DNA of 64,000 nucleotides. Origin: an uncultured Alistipes sp. GTDB lineage: Bacteria > Bacteroidota > Bacteroidia > Bacteroidales > Rikenellaceae. The notes beneath the pieces are model-generated. The model was not told the DNA's origin and made no database searches. It saw nothing but the letters and a program-made list of their open reading frames with translations. Location: NCBI GenBank assembly GCA_938014215.1, contig CALLRW010000007.1:122604-186603 (forward strand), read 5' to 3'. Positions 27,508 through 35,440 of the stretch are shown piece by piece (the stretch's first letter is position 1; each line of letters begins with the position of its first letter). The position numbers and the translations under genes were made by a program.

Positions 27508-28174
27508 CATCATATCCTCGGTCCCCGACCTGATGACCTCGCCCCTGAACGAATCGATCCTCAAGCGGGCGCAGGAGAAGGGATTTGTCGAGATTGTCGT
27601 CCACAATCTCCACGACTACGCACACGACCGCCGCAAGACCACCGACGACTATCCGTTCGGCGGCGAGGCCGGCATGGTCATGAAGTGCGAACCGGTCTTC
27701 GAACTGGTCGAGAAGCTCCAGAGCGAGCGCCCGTACGACGAGATCATCTACACCTCGCCCGACGGCGTACGCTACGACCAGCACGAGGCCAACCGCCTCT
27801 CGACACTCGAGAACATCATCATCCTCTGCGGCCACTACAAGGGGATCGACCACCGCATCCGCGAGCATCTCGTCACGCGCGAGATCTCGATCGGCGACTA
27901 CGTCCTGACGGGGGGCGAACTGGCGGCCTGCATCATCGCCGATTCGGTCGTGCGGCTCATCCCCGGAGCGATCGGCGACGAGGCCTCGGCCCTGACCGAC
28001 TCGTTCCAGGACAACCTGCTGGCACCGCCAGTCTACACGCGTCCGGCGGAGTTCCGCGGCTGGCGGGTGCCCGACGTGCTGTTGTCAGGCAACTTCGCCG
28101 AGATCGAGAAGTGGCAGGACGAGCAGTCGCTGGAACGCACGCGACGGCTGCGTCCCGACCTGCTCGAGAAATAG
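27497..28174 (+). CDS. trmD: tRNA (guanosine(37)-N1)-methyltransferase
   Basis: SPOUT-fold enzyme that methylates G37 next to the anticodon, preventing frameshifts. The knot motifs are intact: [37 protein letters not shown] and [13 protein letters not shown]. The 225-residue length is normal. It begins inside the FkbM gene; the usual ribosomal neighbours (rplS, rimM) are absent here. Confidence 0.96.
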   Translation: MRIDIISSVPDLMTSPLNESILKRAQEKGFVEIVVHNLHDYAHDRRKTTDDYPFGGEAGMVMKCEPVFELVEKLQSERPYDEIIYTSPDGVRYDQHEANRLSTLENIIILCGHYKGIDHRIREHLVTREISIGDYVLTGGELAACIIADSVVRLIPGAIGDEASALTDSFQDNLLAPPVYTRPAEFRGWRVPDVLLSGNFAEIEKWQDEQSLERTRRLRPDLLEK

Positions 28175-28261
28175 GCCGTCGGGCGATCCGGCGAAACGAC
28201 CGGACATCCAGCCAGCCGCCGGACCCTTCCGCGAAGAGGCCGATTCCGTCCGCAGACAAGC

Positions 28262-28380
28262 GGGCCGATCCACGGCAAACGGAACTGATCCTCCGGGAAC
28301 AGGCCGACCCACGGCAGACGGGGACTGACCCTCCGGGAACAGGCCGACCCACGGCAGACGGGGGCTGACCCTCCGGGAAC
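28262..28380. repeat. 40-bp tandem repeat between trmD and lpxB
   Basis: Three copies of a 40-base unit lie at 28261-28300, 28301-28340 and 28341-28380. The words CCGACCCACGGCAGACGG and CTCCGGGAAC recur at fixed phase. The first copy is the most diverged. The surrounding 28175-28423 gap contains no credible gene. Confidence 0.85.
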
Positions 28381-28423
28381 GGGAGCCGCGACGCTGCCGC
28401 AAACAACCGACTTGTACGAAACC

Positions 28424-29560
28424 ATGAAATACTACCTCATCGCAGGCGAGCCTTCGGGCGACCTGCACGGCGCAAATCTCATCAAAGGGCTCCGGAAGGC
28501 CGATCCCGAGGCGCAGTTCCGCTTCTGGGGCGGCGACCGCATGGCCGAGGCGGGCGGCCGGGCCAATCTCCGGAAACACTACCGCGAAACGTCGTTCTTC
28601 GGCATCGTCCAGGTGCTGAAGAACCTCGGCACGATCCGCCGCCAGATGGAGGAGTGCCGGCACGATGTGGCCGACTTCGCCCCCGACGTGCTGATCCTGA
28701 TCGACTACCCGGGATTCAACATGAAGATGGCCCGCTGGGCCAAGGAACATGGCATCCGCACCTTCTACTACATCGCCCCGAAGGTCTGGGCCTGGCGCGA
28801 ATGGCGCGTAAAGTCGATCCGGCGCTACGTCGACCGGCTCTTCATCATCTTCCCCTTCGAGCGCACCTACTTCCCGCGCCACGGCATCGAGCCCCTCTTC
28901 GAGGGGAATCCGCTCGTCGACGCCCTCGAGGCGCGGCGCGGCGAGATCCCGTCGGGCGAGGAGTTCCGCCGCCGCAACGGACTCGACCCGCGGCCGATCA
29001 TCGCCCTGGTGGCCGGCAGCCGCCGCAGCGAAATTCGGGCCAACCTGCCGCTGATGGCCGCCCTGGCCGAACGTTTCCCGACACATCAGTTCGTCGTGAC
29101 GGCCGTTCCCTGGCTCGAACGGTCGCTCTACGATCAGTACATGGCCGGAACCGGACTGCGCTACGTCTGCGACCAGACCTACGAAACGATCGCCGCCGCC
29201 GAAGCCGCCGTGGTCACCTCGGGAACCGCCACCCTCGAAACCGCCCTGCTCGGCACCCCCGAGGTGGTGGTCTACCGCACGCTGTGGTTCCAAGTCAAGC
29301 TGCAGCCCTACGTGCTGAAGGTCCCCTGGGTCTCGCTGGTCAACCTCAACCTCGGGCGTGAATCCGTGGCGGAGATCATCCAGTCGGACCTCGACATCAC
29401 GCGCGCCGAACGCGAACTGCGGGCCATCCTCCCCGGCGGCGAAAAGCGCCGGCGGATGCAGGCCGACTTCGACGAACTGCGCCGGATCATCGGCGGTCCG
29501 GGCGCCAGCGACCGCTTCGCCCGACGCATGGTCGAACTGCTCAAAAACCACACATCATGA
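28424..29560 (+). CDS. lpxB: Lipid-A-disaccharide synthase
   Basis: GT19 glycosyltransferase that joins UDP-2,3-diacylglucosamine and lipid X in lipid A synthesis at the inner membrane face. The start reads MKYYLIAGEPSGDLHGANL with the family's GEPSGD motif. Typical C-terminal motifs VTSGTATLETAL and VPWVSLVNL are present. The product is 378 residues from the ATG at 28424; a TTG 12 bases upstream is less likely. The stop overlaps the next start by 4 bases. Confidence 0.95.
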   Translation: MKYYLIAGEPSGDLHGANLIKGLRKADPEAQFRFWGGDRMAEAGGRANLRKHYRETSFFGIVQVLKNLGTIRRQMEECRHDVADFAPDVLILIDYPGFNMKMARWAKEHGIRTFYYIAPKVWAWREWRVKSIRRYVDRLFIIFPFERTYFPRHGIEPLFEGNPLVDALEARRGEIPSGEEFRRRNGLDPRPIIALVAGSRRSEIRANLPLMAALAERFPTHQFVVTAVPWLERSLYDQYMAGTGLRYVCDQTYETIAAAEAAVVTSGTATLETALLGTPEVVVYRTLWFQVKLQPYVLKVPWVSLVNLNLGRESVAEIIQSDLDITRAERELRAILPGGEKRRRMQADFDELRRIIGGPGASDRFARRMVELLKNHTS

Positions 29561-30189
29561 AGATCATCTGCATCGGTCGCAACTACCGGGCCCATGCCGA
29601 AGAGTTGCACCACGACACGGGGCTGGCCGAGAGCGGACAGGAGCCCGTCTGGTTCATGAAACCCGACACGGCGCTGCTGCGCAACAACGACCCCTTCTAC
29701 ATCCCCGACTTCTCGCAGGAGGTGCACTACGAGTGCGAACTGGTCGTGCGCATCAACCGCGTCGGGAGGGCCATCTCCGAACGCTTCGCCCACCGCTACT
29801 ACGACGAGGTGGGGCTCGGCATTGACTTCACGGCCCGCGACCTGCAGCGGCAGGCCATTGCCGAAGGGCTGCCGTGGGAGCGAGCCAAGGCCTTCGACCA
29901 TTCGGCGGCCCTCTCGCCCGAATTCCTGCCGCTGGCGGAGCTGGGCGGCGATGTCCAGCAGCTGCACTTTGCGCTGGAGGTTAACGGCGAACGCCGCCAG
30001 ACGGGCTTCACCGCCGAGATGCTCTTCGGGGTCGACCGCCTGATCGCCGCCGTCTCGCGTTACGTGACGCTGCGCATGGGCGACCTGCTCTTCACCGGAA
30101 CGCCGGCCGGCGTCGCGGCGGTGAAGCCCGGCGACACGCTCCGCGCCACGCTCGAAGGTCGCGAGTTGCTCAACTTCGACATCCGGTAG
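29557..30189 (+). CDS. Fumarylacetoacetate hydrolase family protein
   Basis: The 210-residue FAH-fold protein has the N-terminal IICIGRNYRAHAEEL, the metal-binding ECELVVRINRVG region and the C-terminal FTGTPAGVAAVKPGD motif. Small family members act as acylpyruvate hydrolases or oxaloacetate decarboxylases/tautomerases. Its substrate is not predictable. It is coupled to lpxB by a 4-base overlap. Confidence 0.88.
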   Translation: MKIICIGRNYRAHAEELHHDTGLAESGQEPVWFMKPDTALLRNNDPFYIPDFSQEVHYECELVVRINRVGRAISERFAHRYYDEVGLGIDFTARDLQRQAIAEGLPWERAKAFDHSAALSPEFLPLAELGGDVQQLHFALEVNGERRQTGFTAEMLFGVDRLIAAVSRYVTLRMGDLLFTGTPAGVAAVKPGDTLRATLEGRELLNFDIR

Positions 30190-30442
30190 CGCGGATCGGC
30201 CGGCACACCGGAGGCTGTCCAGGATCTCCCGGAATCCGCCGGAGAGATCCGCCCGCCGGAGCCTGTCCGAGGCGGTCACGAAGCGCCCGAAGCGGTCCGT
30301 CCCCACCCGAAAGTCCCCGGAATCCCGGAGTCCGGACCCGAACCCGTCCGGAAGTTCCCGGAACCTGGACCCGGATCCGAACCCGCCCGAAAGCCGGTCC
30401 GAATCCGGCCCATACGACAACCGAACCCTATTCCAACGAAAG
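30190..30442. other. GC-rich intergenic region with degenerate repeats
   Basis: No gene is seen. The sequence is built from recurrent short words (CCCGAA, TCCGGA, CCCGGA) without a clean period, resembling a decayed version of the repeats at 28,262 and 4,085. An ATG with AACGAAAG just upstream begins maf at 30443. Confidence 0.45.
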
Positions 30443-31039
30443 ATGTTACTGCACGAAAAACTCCAAACCCGACGGCTGCTGCTGGCGTCGCAGTCGCCCC
30501 GCCGCCGGGAGCTGATCACCGGGTGCGGCCTCCCCTACGAGCTGGCCCCGAAATACGACTGCGAAGAGCGTTACCCGGCCGAACTGGCCGCCGAGGAGGT
30601 GCCGCTCTACCTCTCGCAGCTCAAGAGCCGCGCCTACCCCGAGCCGCTCGGCGAACGCGACATCCTGCTCACGGCCGACACCGTGGTGGTGCTCGACGGC
30701 GAGGTGCTCGGCAAACCCCGTGACCGTGAGGATGCCCTGCGGATGCTCCGCCGCCTGGCCGGACGCCGGCATACGGTCGTCTCGGGCGTCACGCTCCGCT
30801 CCCGGGAGCAGATGTGCACCTTCGATGCCCGGACGAGCGTCTGGCTGCGCGACCTCTCGGACGAGGAGATCGCCTACTACGTCGACACCTACCACCCCTT
30901 CGACAAGGCCGGCTCGTACGGCATCCAGGAGTGGATCGGCTACGTCGCCATCGAACGCATCGAGGGGTCGTTCTACAACGTCATGGGACTCCCCATCCAG
31001 AAACTCTACACCGAACTGAATAAATTTCTCAACGCATGA
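30443..31039 (+). CDS. maf: Maf family nucleotide pyrophosphatase
   Basis: The 198-residue protein has LLASQSPRRRELITGCG at the N terminus, plus EERYPAELAAEEVPLYLSQLK and ADTVVVLDGEVLGKPRD. This pattern fits the dTTP/UTP pyrophosphatase (YhdE) subgroup, which removes non-canonical or excess nucleotides. It overlaps the S46 peptidase start by 4 bases. Confidence 0.93.
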   Translation: MLLHEKLQTRRLLLASQSPRRRELITGCGLPYELAPKYDCEERYPAELAAEEVPLYLSQLKSRAYPEPLGERDILLTADTVVVLDGEVLGKPRDREDALRMLRRLAGRRHTVVSGVTLRSREQMCTFDARTSVWLRDLSDEEIAYYVDTYHPFDKAGSYGIQEWIGYVAIERIEGSFYNVMGLPIQKLYTELNKFLNA

Positions 31040-33015
31040 AACGCACCTTACTCTCGCTTCTGGCCCTACTCTGCCTGCTGCCCGCCGCGGCCGACGAGGG
31101 CATGTGGCTCCCGAGCCTCATCTCGTCGCGCATCGACGACATGCGCGCCAAGGGCTTCCGCCTGACGGCCGAAGACATCTACTCGATCAACCACGCCTCG
31201 ATGAAGGATGCCGTGGTGCTCTTCGACGGCGGCTGCACCGGAGAACTCGTCTCGCCCGAAGGGCTGCTGCTGACCAACCACCACTGCGGTTACGACGCCA
31301 TCCAGCGCCATTCGAGCGTCGAACACGACTACCTGACCTACGGCTTCTGGGCCCGTTCGCACGAGGAGGAGCTCCCGAACAAGGGGCTTAACGTGCGCTT
31401 CCTGGTCCGCATGGAGGAGGTCACCGGCCGCATCGCCGCCGGCGAGTCGCCCGAAGAGATCATCCGCCGTGCCGAGGCCGAAGGAGAGGGCTACAAGGCC
31501 ACCGTCGAGCAGATGTACTACGGCAACCAGCAGTTCCTCTTCCTCTACGAACAGTTCGACGACGTACGGCTGGTGGCCGCGCCGCCCTCGTCGATCGGCA
31601 AGTTCGGCGGCGACACCGACAACTGGATCTGGCCCCGCCATACGGGCGACTTCTCGGTCTTCCGCATCTACGCCTCGAAAGAGAACAAACCGGCCGCCTA
31701 TTCGCCCGACAACGTTCCCTACCGTCCCAAAAAGTACTTCACGATCTCGACCCGCGGCATCCGCGAGGGCGACTTCACGATGATCTACGGCTTCCCGGGC
31801 AACACGCAGGAGTATATCCTGTCGGATGCCGTGGCCTACACGGCCGAGCGTTCCGATCCGGCCAAGATCGCCATCCGCGACGGCCGCCTCGAGATCATCT
31901 CGCGCGCGCAGGCCAGCGACCCGGCGCTGCGCATCCACTACGCCGCCAAACACGCCACGATCGCCAACGCCTGGAAGAAGTGGCAGGGCGAGGTGCTGGG
32001 CATCGAACGCCGCGGCACCGTGGCCTCGAAACGCGCCTACGAGGAGGCGTTCGCCCGCTGGGCGCAGGACAAGCCCGAATACCGCGACGTGGTTGCCGAA
32101 CTCAAGGCCGAATATGCCCGGATCATGGACCCCTATTTCGCCCGTGAGATCACGACGGAGACCCTCCGCGCCCTGCCGAAGGAGTACACAGCCGAGGAGC
32201 GTGCCGAAGCGGTCTTCCCGGCCCGCCGCGAGACCGAGCGCGCACTCTTCCGCTGGCTCTTCGGCGAATATGCCCGCCGCTGCCCGGTGCAGTATCAGGT
32301 CCCGGAGTTCCTCGACGGCGTGCATGCCGACGGGTCGCCCGAAGCCTTTGCCGACCGCCTCTTCGAGGAGGTGTGGGCCGGTGACGCCACCCCGCTGGCC
32401 GATTCGCTCCGCAGCGGCACCAACCGGATGGTCGGCCATATCGACTGGCTGCTCGGAACGCGCGCTCTGCGCAACCTCAACAGCAAGCATCTGAGCGAAC
32501 TCTACACCCGATATATCAAGGGGTTGCGCGAATGGGACACCCAACGGGCCTTCTACCCCGATGCCAACCTGACGCTGCGCGTGGCCTACGGCTCGATCGC
32601 CGGCTACGAATATGCCGACGGCGAGTACCACAAGCCGCAGACGACCCTCAACGGCATCATCGCCAAGGACGACCCCGAGATCTACGACTACGACATTCCG
32701 CAGTCGCTGCGCGATCTCTACGCCTCAAAGGATTACGGACGCTGGGCGGCGGTGATCGACGGACGGCGGACGGTTCCGGTCTGCTTCCTGGCCTCGAACC
32801 ACACCACGGGCGGCAACTCCGGGTCGCCCGTGCTGAACGGCAACGGCGAACTGATCGGCATCAACTTCGACCGCACGTGGCGTTCGACGATGAGTGACAT
32901 CGCTTTCGACCCCTCGATCTGCCGCAACATCGCCGTCGACATCCGCTACGTGCTCTTCGTCATCGACCGCGTGGGCGGAACCGGCTATCTGCTCAAGGAG
33001 ATGAAAATCAAGTAG
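31036..33015 (+). CDS. S46 family dipeptidyl-peptidase, probably DPP11-type
   Basis: A signal peptide (MKRTLLSLLALLCLLPAAA) precedes a chymotrypsin-like peptidase of 659 residues. The catalytic His lies in LLTNHHCGYDAIQ, the Asp in the DTDNWIWPRHTGDF region and the Ser in GGNSGSP. The residue 18 after the catalytic Ser is Arg (INFDRTW). In Porphyromonas enzymes that position is Arg in the Asp/Glu-specific DPP11 and Gly in DPP7, so acidic P1 specificity is expected. The enzyme is periplasmic and releases dipeptides as nutrients. It is somewhat shorter than the usual 700-720 residues. Confidence 0.9.
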   Translation: MKRTLLSLLALLCLLPAAADEGMWLPSLISSRIDDMRAKGFRLTAEDIYSINHASMKDAVVLFDGGCTGELVSPEGLLLTNHHCGYDAIQRHSSVEHDYLTYGFWARSHEEELPNKGLNVRFLVRMEEVTGRIAAGESPEEIIRRAEAEGEGYKATVEQMYYGNQQFLFLYEQFDDVRLVAAPPSSIGKFGGDTDNWIWPRHTGDFSVFRIYASKENKPAAYSPDNVPYRPKKYFTISTRGIREGDFTMIYGFPGNTQEYILSDAVAYTAERSDPAKIAIRDGRLEIISRAQASDPALRIHYAAKHATIANAWKKWQGEVLGIERRGTVASKRAYEEAFARWAQDKPEYRDVVAELKAEYARIMDPYFAREITTETLRALPKEYTAEERAEAVFPARRETERALFRWLFGEYARRCPVQYQVPEFLDGVHADGSPEAFADRLFEEVWAGDATPLADSLRSGTNRMVGHIDWLLGTRALRNLNSKHLSELYTRYIKGLREWDTQRAFYPDANLTLRVAYGSIAGYEYADGEYHKPQTTLNGIIAKDDPEIYDYDIPQSLRDLYASKDYGRWAAVIDGRRTVPVCFLASNHTTGGNSGSPVLNGNGELIGINFDRTWRSTMSDIAFDPSICRNIAVDIRYVLFVIDRVGGTGYLLKEMKIK

Positions 33016-33039
33016 CTGAAGATACACAAGGAGACCACA

Positions 33040-33079
33040 CGGCGGCAGGCTTTTCCCCTACGGAAAGGTCTGCCGCCGG
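33040..33079 (+). terminator. Terminator after the S46 peptidase gene
   Basis: The stem pairs CGGCGGCAG (from 33040) with CTGCCGCCG, continuing imperfectly through TTTCC/GGAAA around a CCTAC loop, and is followed by GTCGTTTCC. Confidence 0.65.
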
Positions 33080-33355
33080 TCGTTTCCGGAGGATTGGGAA
33101 GGCTGCGGCTGAAAGGCCCGGAACAGCCCGAAGCAGCCGGGAAAGAGCGGATATCGGGGTCATAAAAAGGCCGTAAAACGTGGAAAAACGGGGGATCAGA
33201 AGCCCGAAAAAAGGGACAGAAAAAAGCAAAAAAGGAACTGAAAAGAGGGTTGTCAGAAGCCGTCGGAGGTTACTTGAAAAGATCGGGAACGGGCAAGACA
33301 GCGGAGGAGAAGATGGGCCATTGCGGAAAAAAATTCGAGTTTTTTCGTCAAAAAT
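33080..33355. other. Intergenic region before tRNA-Leu
   Basis: No gene is recognised. The plus strand is purine-rich (runs of GAAAA), which is typical of non-coding spacer. The tRNA promoter follows it. Confidence 0.4.
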
Positions 33356-33386
33356 TTGGCAGAACGCAAAATAGTGCCTATATTTG
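33356..33386 (+). promoter_or_regulatory. Promoter for tRNA-Leu
   Basis: TTG (33356-33358) and TATATTTG (33379-33386) are 20 bases apart, a consensus promoter 30 bases before the tRNA 5' end. Confidence 0.65.
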
Positions 33387-33416
33387 CAGGCCTGAAAGAT
33401 CATTCAGGCCGTGTAA

Positions 33417-33505
33417 GCCCAGGTGGTGAAATTGGTAGACACGCTACTTTGAGGGGGTAGTGAACAATTGCGTTCGTGCAAGTTCGAGTCTTGTCCTGGG
33501 CACCA
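33417..33505 (+). tRNA. tRNA-Leu (anticodon GAG)
   Basis: The acceptor stem GCCCAGG (33417-33423) pairs with CCTGGGC (33495-33501). The anticodon stem CTACT/GGTAG encloses the loop TTGAGGG, giving anticodon GAG, which reads CUC/CUU. A long variable arm as expected for tRNA-Leu and a GTTCGAGTC T-arm region are present, and CCA is encoded. The 3' 14 bases recur at 52785, marking this tRNA as an integration site. Confidence 0.96.
33490..33503 (+). repeat. Attachment-site core, left copy (attL)
   Basis: CTTGTCCTGGGCAC within the tRNA-Leu 3' end is repeated exactly at 52785-52798. Integration into a tRNA 3' end that regenerates the tRNA is typical of Bacteroidota tyrosine integrases. Confidence 0.75.
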
Positions 33506-33506
33506 G

Positions 33507-33542
33507 AAACCGCGTTAGACAAATGTCTGACGCGGTTTTTCG
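33507..33542 (+). terminator. Terminator directly after tRNA-Leu
   Basis: AAACCGCGT.AGAC pairs with GTCT.ACGCGGTTT around AAAT, followed by a T-run. It lies inside the element, so the element supplies a replacement terminator for the tRNA gene; the hairpin now at 52803-52834 would be the original one. Confidence 0.75.
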
Positions 33543-33545
33543 TTT

Positions 33546-33571
33546 TCCGTGTCCGCACCGTGTCCGCATTT
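33546..33571 (+). repeat. 26-bp end repeat, left copy
   Basis: Identical to 52636-52661 and in the same orientation. On the minus strand each copy contains the 11-base unit TGCGGACACGG twice in tandem. The position near both element ends suggests arm-type binding sites for the integrase or its excision factor. Confidence 0.7.
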
Positions 33572-33868
33572 CATCCTGAACCACATAATCAGCATCCGTC
33601 AGGATCACCCAGTCAACCGGTTGGAGCAAGAATTGTCTGTGCGATACGGAGAGTTACCGATCATCGCATTGAAAATGCAAACCTGGCTCCATTAACAGCA
33701 AAGTGATTTACATCCCCGCTCCAACGTCGAGCGTGCCGCAGCAGCCGTTCGTGCGGAAGATGACTTGTCATGAAAGAGCTATGTACCGTGACATTCAACC
33801 CTGATTGCCTACCAACATATACCTAATCCGTTCCAAAATCAGGCTGAAAAAATCATAAAAAGTGAGTA
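33572..33868. other. Left-end region of the element with no recognised gene
   Basis: About 300 bases between the end repeat and the hmu promoter. A minus-strand frame (33444-33629) runs through the repeat and antisense to the tRNA, which makes it unlikely to be a gene. No other motif is evident; it may hold recombination or regulatory sites. Confidence 0.35.
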
Positions 33869-33899
33869 TTGCCGGGGCGCTGAGGCTCCGGTAATTTTG
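33869..33899 (+). promoter_or_regulatory. Promoter for the hmu operon
   Basis: TTG (33869-33871) is followed after 20 bases by TAATTTTG (33892-33899). The spacer includes a GGGGCGCTGAGGCTCC dyad that could be a regulator site. The leader before the ATG at 33926 is about 20 bases. Confidence 0.65.
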
Positions 33900-33925
33900 C
33901 TCCCGGAAAAATAACAATCAGCCCT

Positions 33926-34762
33926 ATGAAAATCAAATCTGTACTTATGATGTTGTCCGTCGCAAGTATCATGATGGCTTGCGACAAGGAGGATTCCGGC
34001 TCAAAAACGGTCGATTTTGCCGGCAGTTACAAAGGTTATACGCTGGCCAGTTGCAACTATTTTCAGAACATGATCTCGGCGGATGAGACCGTCGTCCTCA
34101 CGAAAAACACGGACGGCACCGCCTCCGTATCGTTCACCTCCGCCACGTGGGGCGAATTTACCATCACCGATGTACAGGCGAGCGTAAACGGAGACCTCTG
34201 CACACTCTCGGGCAGCGGGCAGACGCAGATGGGCATGAACGGGAACACCTCGACCTATGACTGCACCTTCACGGCCGAGATCAGGTCACAGACCGATGCC
34301 CGGATGGAGTTCAGGATCCCGGCCGTCATGGGCGGTATGACCCTGGCGTTCCAGACGGGCAACACTCCGGCCGACCTGTTGCTGGCCGATACCTACGAAG
34401 GCTATACGGATGCCGACTGCTCCTATTTTCAGAACCGCTATACCGACGGCGAGCGCGTGAAGCTGACGGCCAACGGCGACGGCAGCGTGAAGGTTGTCTT
34501 CGAATCCGCCTCGTGGGGAACATTCACCGTTGAGTCTGCTACTGTAACCCGGGAGGGCGGAGAGTATCTCTTTACGGGCAGCGGCAAAGTATCCATGGGA
34601 ATGGGCGGTGCCACATCCAATTACGACTTTACGGTAAACGGTAAAACCAATACGGCCAAAGACAACTTCTCGATCGCATTCCACGTGCCGGCCGTCATGG
34701 GCGGACTGACCGTCACGCTGCTGCCGGGAATGGCTCCGACCGCACCTGCCGTAACCCAATAG
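33926..34762 (+). CDS. Lipoprotein with two calycin-like domains, first gene of the hmu operon
   Basis: The 278-residue product has a lipoprotein signal (MKIKSVLMMLSVASIMMAC). Two homologous halves follow (about 28-148 and 150-272), each starting with YKGYT/YEGYT...C.YFQN and ending with IPAVMGGMT/VPAVMGGLT. These match the calycin-like domain found in Bacteroides lipoproteins near heme loci. A surface ligand-binding role in heme capture is an inference from its place just upstream of hmuY. The internal duplication is clear. Confidence 0.75.
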   Translation: MKIKSVLMMLSVASIMMACDKEDSGSKTVDFAGSYKGYTLASCNYFQNMISADETVVLTKNTDGTASVSFTSATWGEFTITDVQASVNGDLCTLSGSGQTQMGMNGNTSTYDCTFTAEIRSQTDARMEFRIPAVMGGMTLAFQTGNTPADLLLADTYEGYTDADCSYFQNRYTDGERVKLTANGDGSVKVVFESASWGTFTVESATVTREGGEYLFTGSGKVSMGMGGATSNYDFTVNGKTNTAKDNFSIAFHVPAVMGGLTVTLLPGMAPTAPAVTQ

Positions 34763-34784
34763 ACCGACATTAGACCCGAGAACC

Positions 34785-35438
34785 ATGAATCGAAAGACCA
34801 TCGGACGGATCATGACGGGGGTTGCAGCGATTCTGTTGCTCCCGGCCTGCAACGGCATCTTCGAGGGTATTTATGACATGCCCACGTCCGCGACCGGCAA
34901 CGAATACGGGTTTATCCTCATCGACGAAGGTGCCCGCACGGGACGGATCTATATCGACGCCACGAATTACACCGAATGGCATTATGTCGATCTGCGCGGC
35001 AAACAGGTGACAACGACACAGGTGGGTGACGCGGCTCCCGAAACGTGGGATTTTGCCGTACACCGGTATGACACGAAGACCAACGGAGGCACCGTTTGCG
35101 AAAGCCAGACGGGCTCTTTCGAAGCACTTCCCGCTCCCGGGACTGTCGCCGAAGACCAATGGGTCGCAGACGAGTGGACCACCGACCGCATTACGATCGA
35201 CCTGTCGCAGATGATGAACGGCGTGATCCGCCATGCCGAGGATTACTGGAATCCGTGTCTTTCGCGCTGGCTCAATGTCGACACCTCGACCATGCCGCCG
35301 ATCTACACCCTCTCGGGGAAGATCTATCTGCTTCGTCTGAAGGACGGTACCTGTGCGGCCCTGCGCCTCGCAAACTTCATGAACGATGCCGGCGTAAAGG
35401 GTTACATGACCATCGACTACCTCTATCCCGTGGAATAA
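34785..35438 (+). CDS. hmuY: HmuY family heme-binding lipoprotein
   Basis: The 217-residue lipoprotein (lipobox LPAC near residue 22) shows HmuY-type features, including a WHYVDLRGKQV strand, TWDFAVHRYDTKTN and a C-terminal LRLKDGTCAALRLANF. HmuY-family proteins bind heme at the outer surface and hand it to HmuR. The heme ligand residues vary between species and cannot be assigned here. It lies 22 bases after the calycin-like gene and 2 bases before hmuR. Confidence 0.85.
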   Translation: MNRKTIGRIMTGVAAILLLPACNGIFEGIYDMPTSATGNEYGFILIDEGARTGRIYIDATNYTEWHYVDLRGKQVTTTQVGDAAPETWDFAVHRYDTKTNGGTVCESQTGSFEALPAPGTVAEDQWVADEWTTDRITIDLSQMMNGVIRHAEDYWNPCLSRWLNVDTSTMPPIYTLSGKIYLLRLKDGTCAALRLANFMNDAGVKGYMTIDYLYPVE

Positions 35439-35440
35439 CA

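Noticed and set aside
33444..33629. Minus-strand 61-codon frame through the tRNA-Leu and left end repeat
   Set aside because: It runs antisense to a functional tRNA, across a terminator and the 26-bp repeat; a gene there is unlikely.
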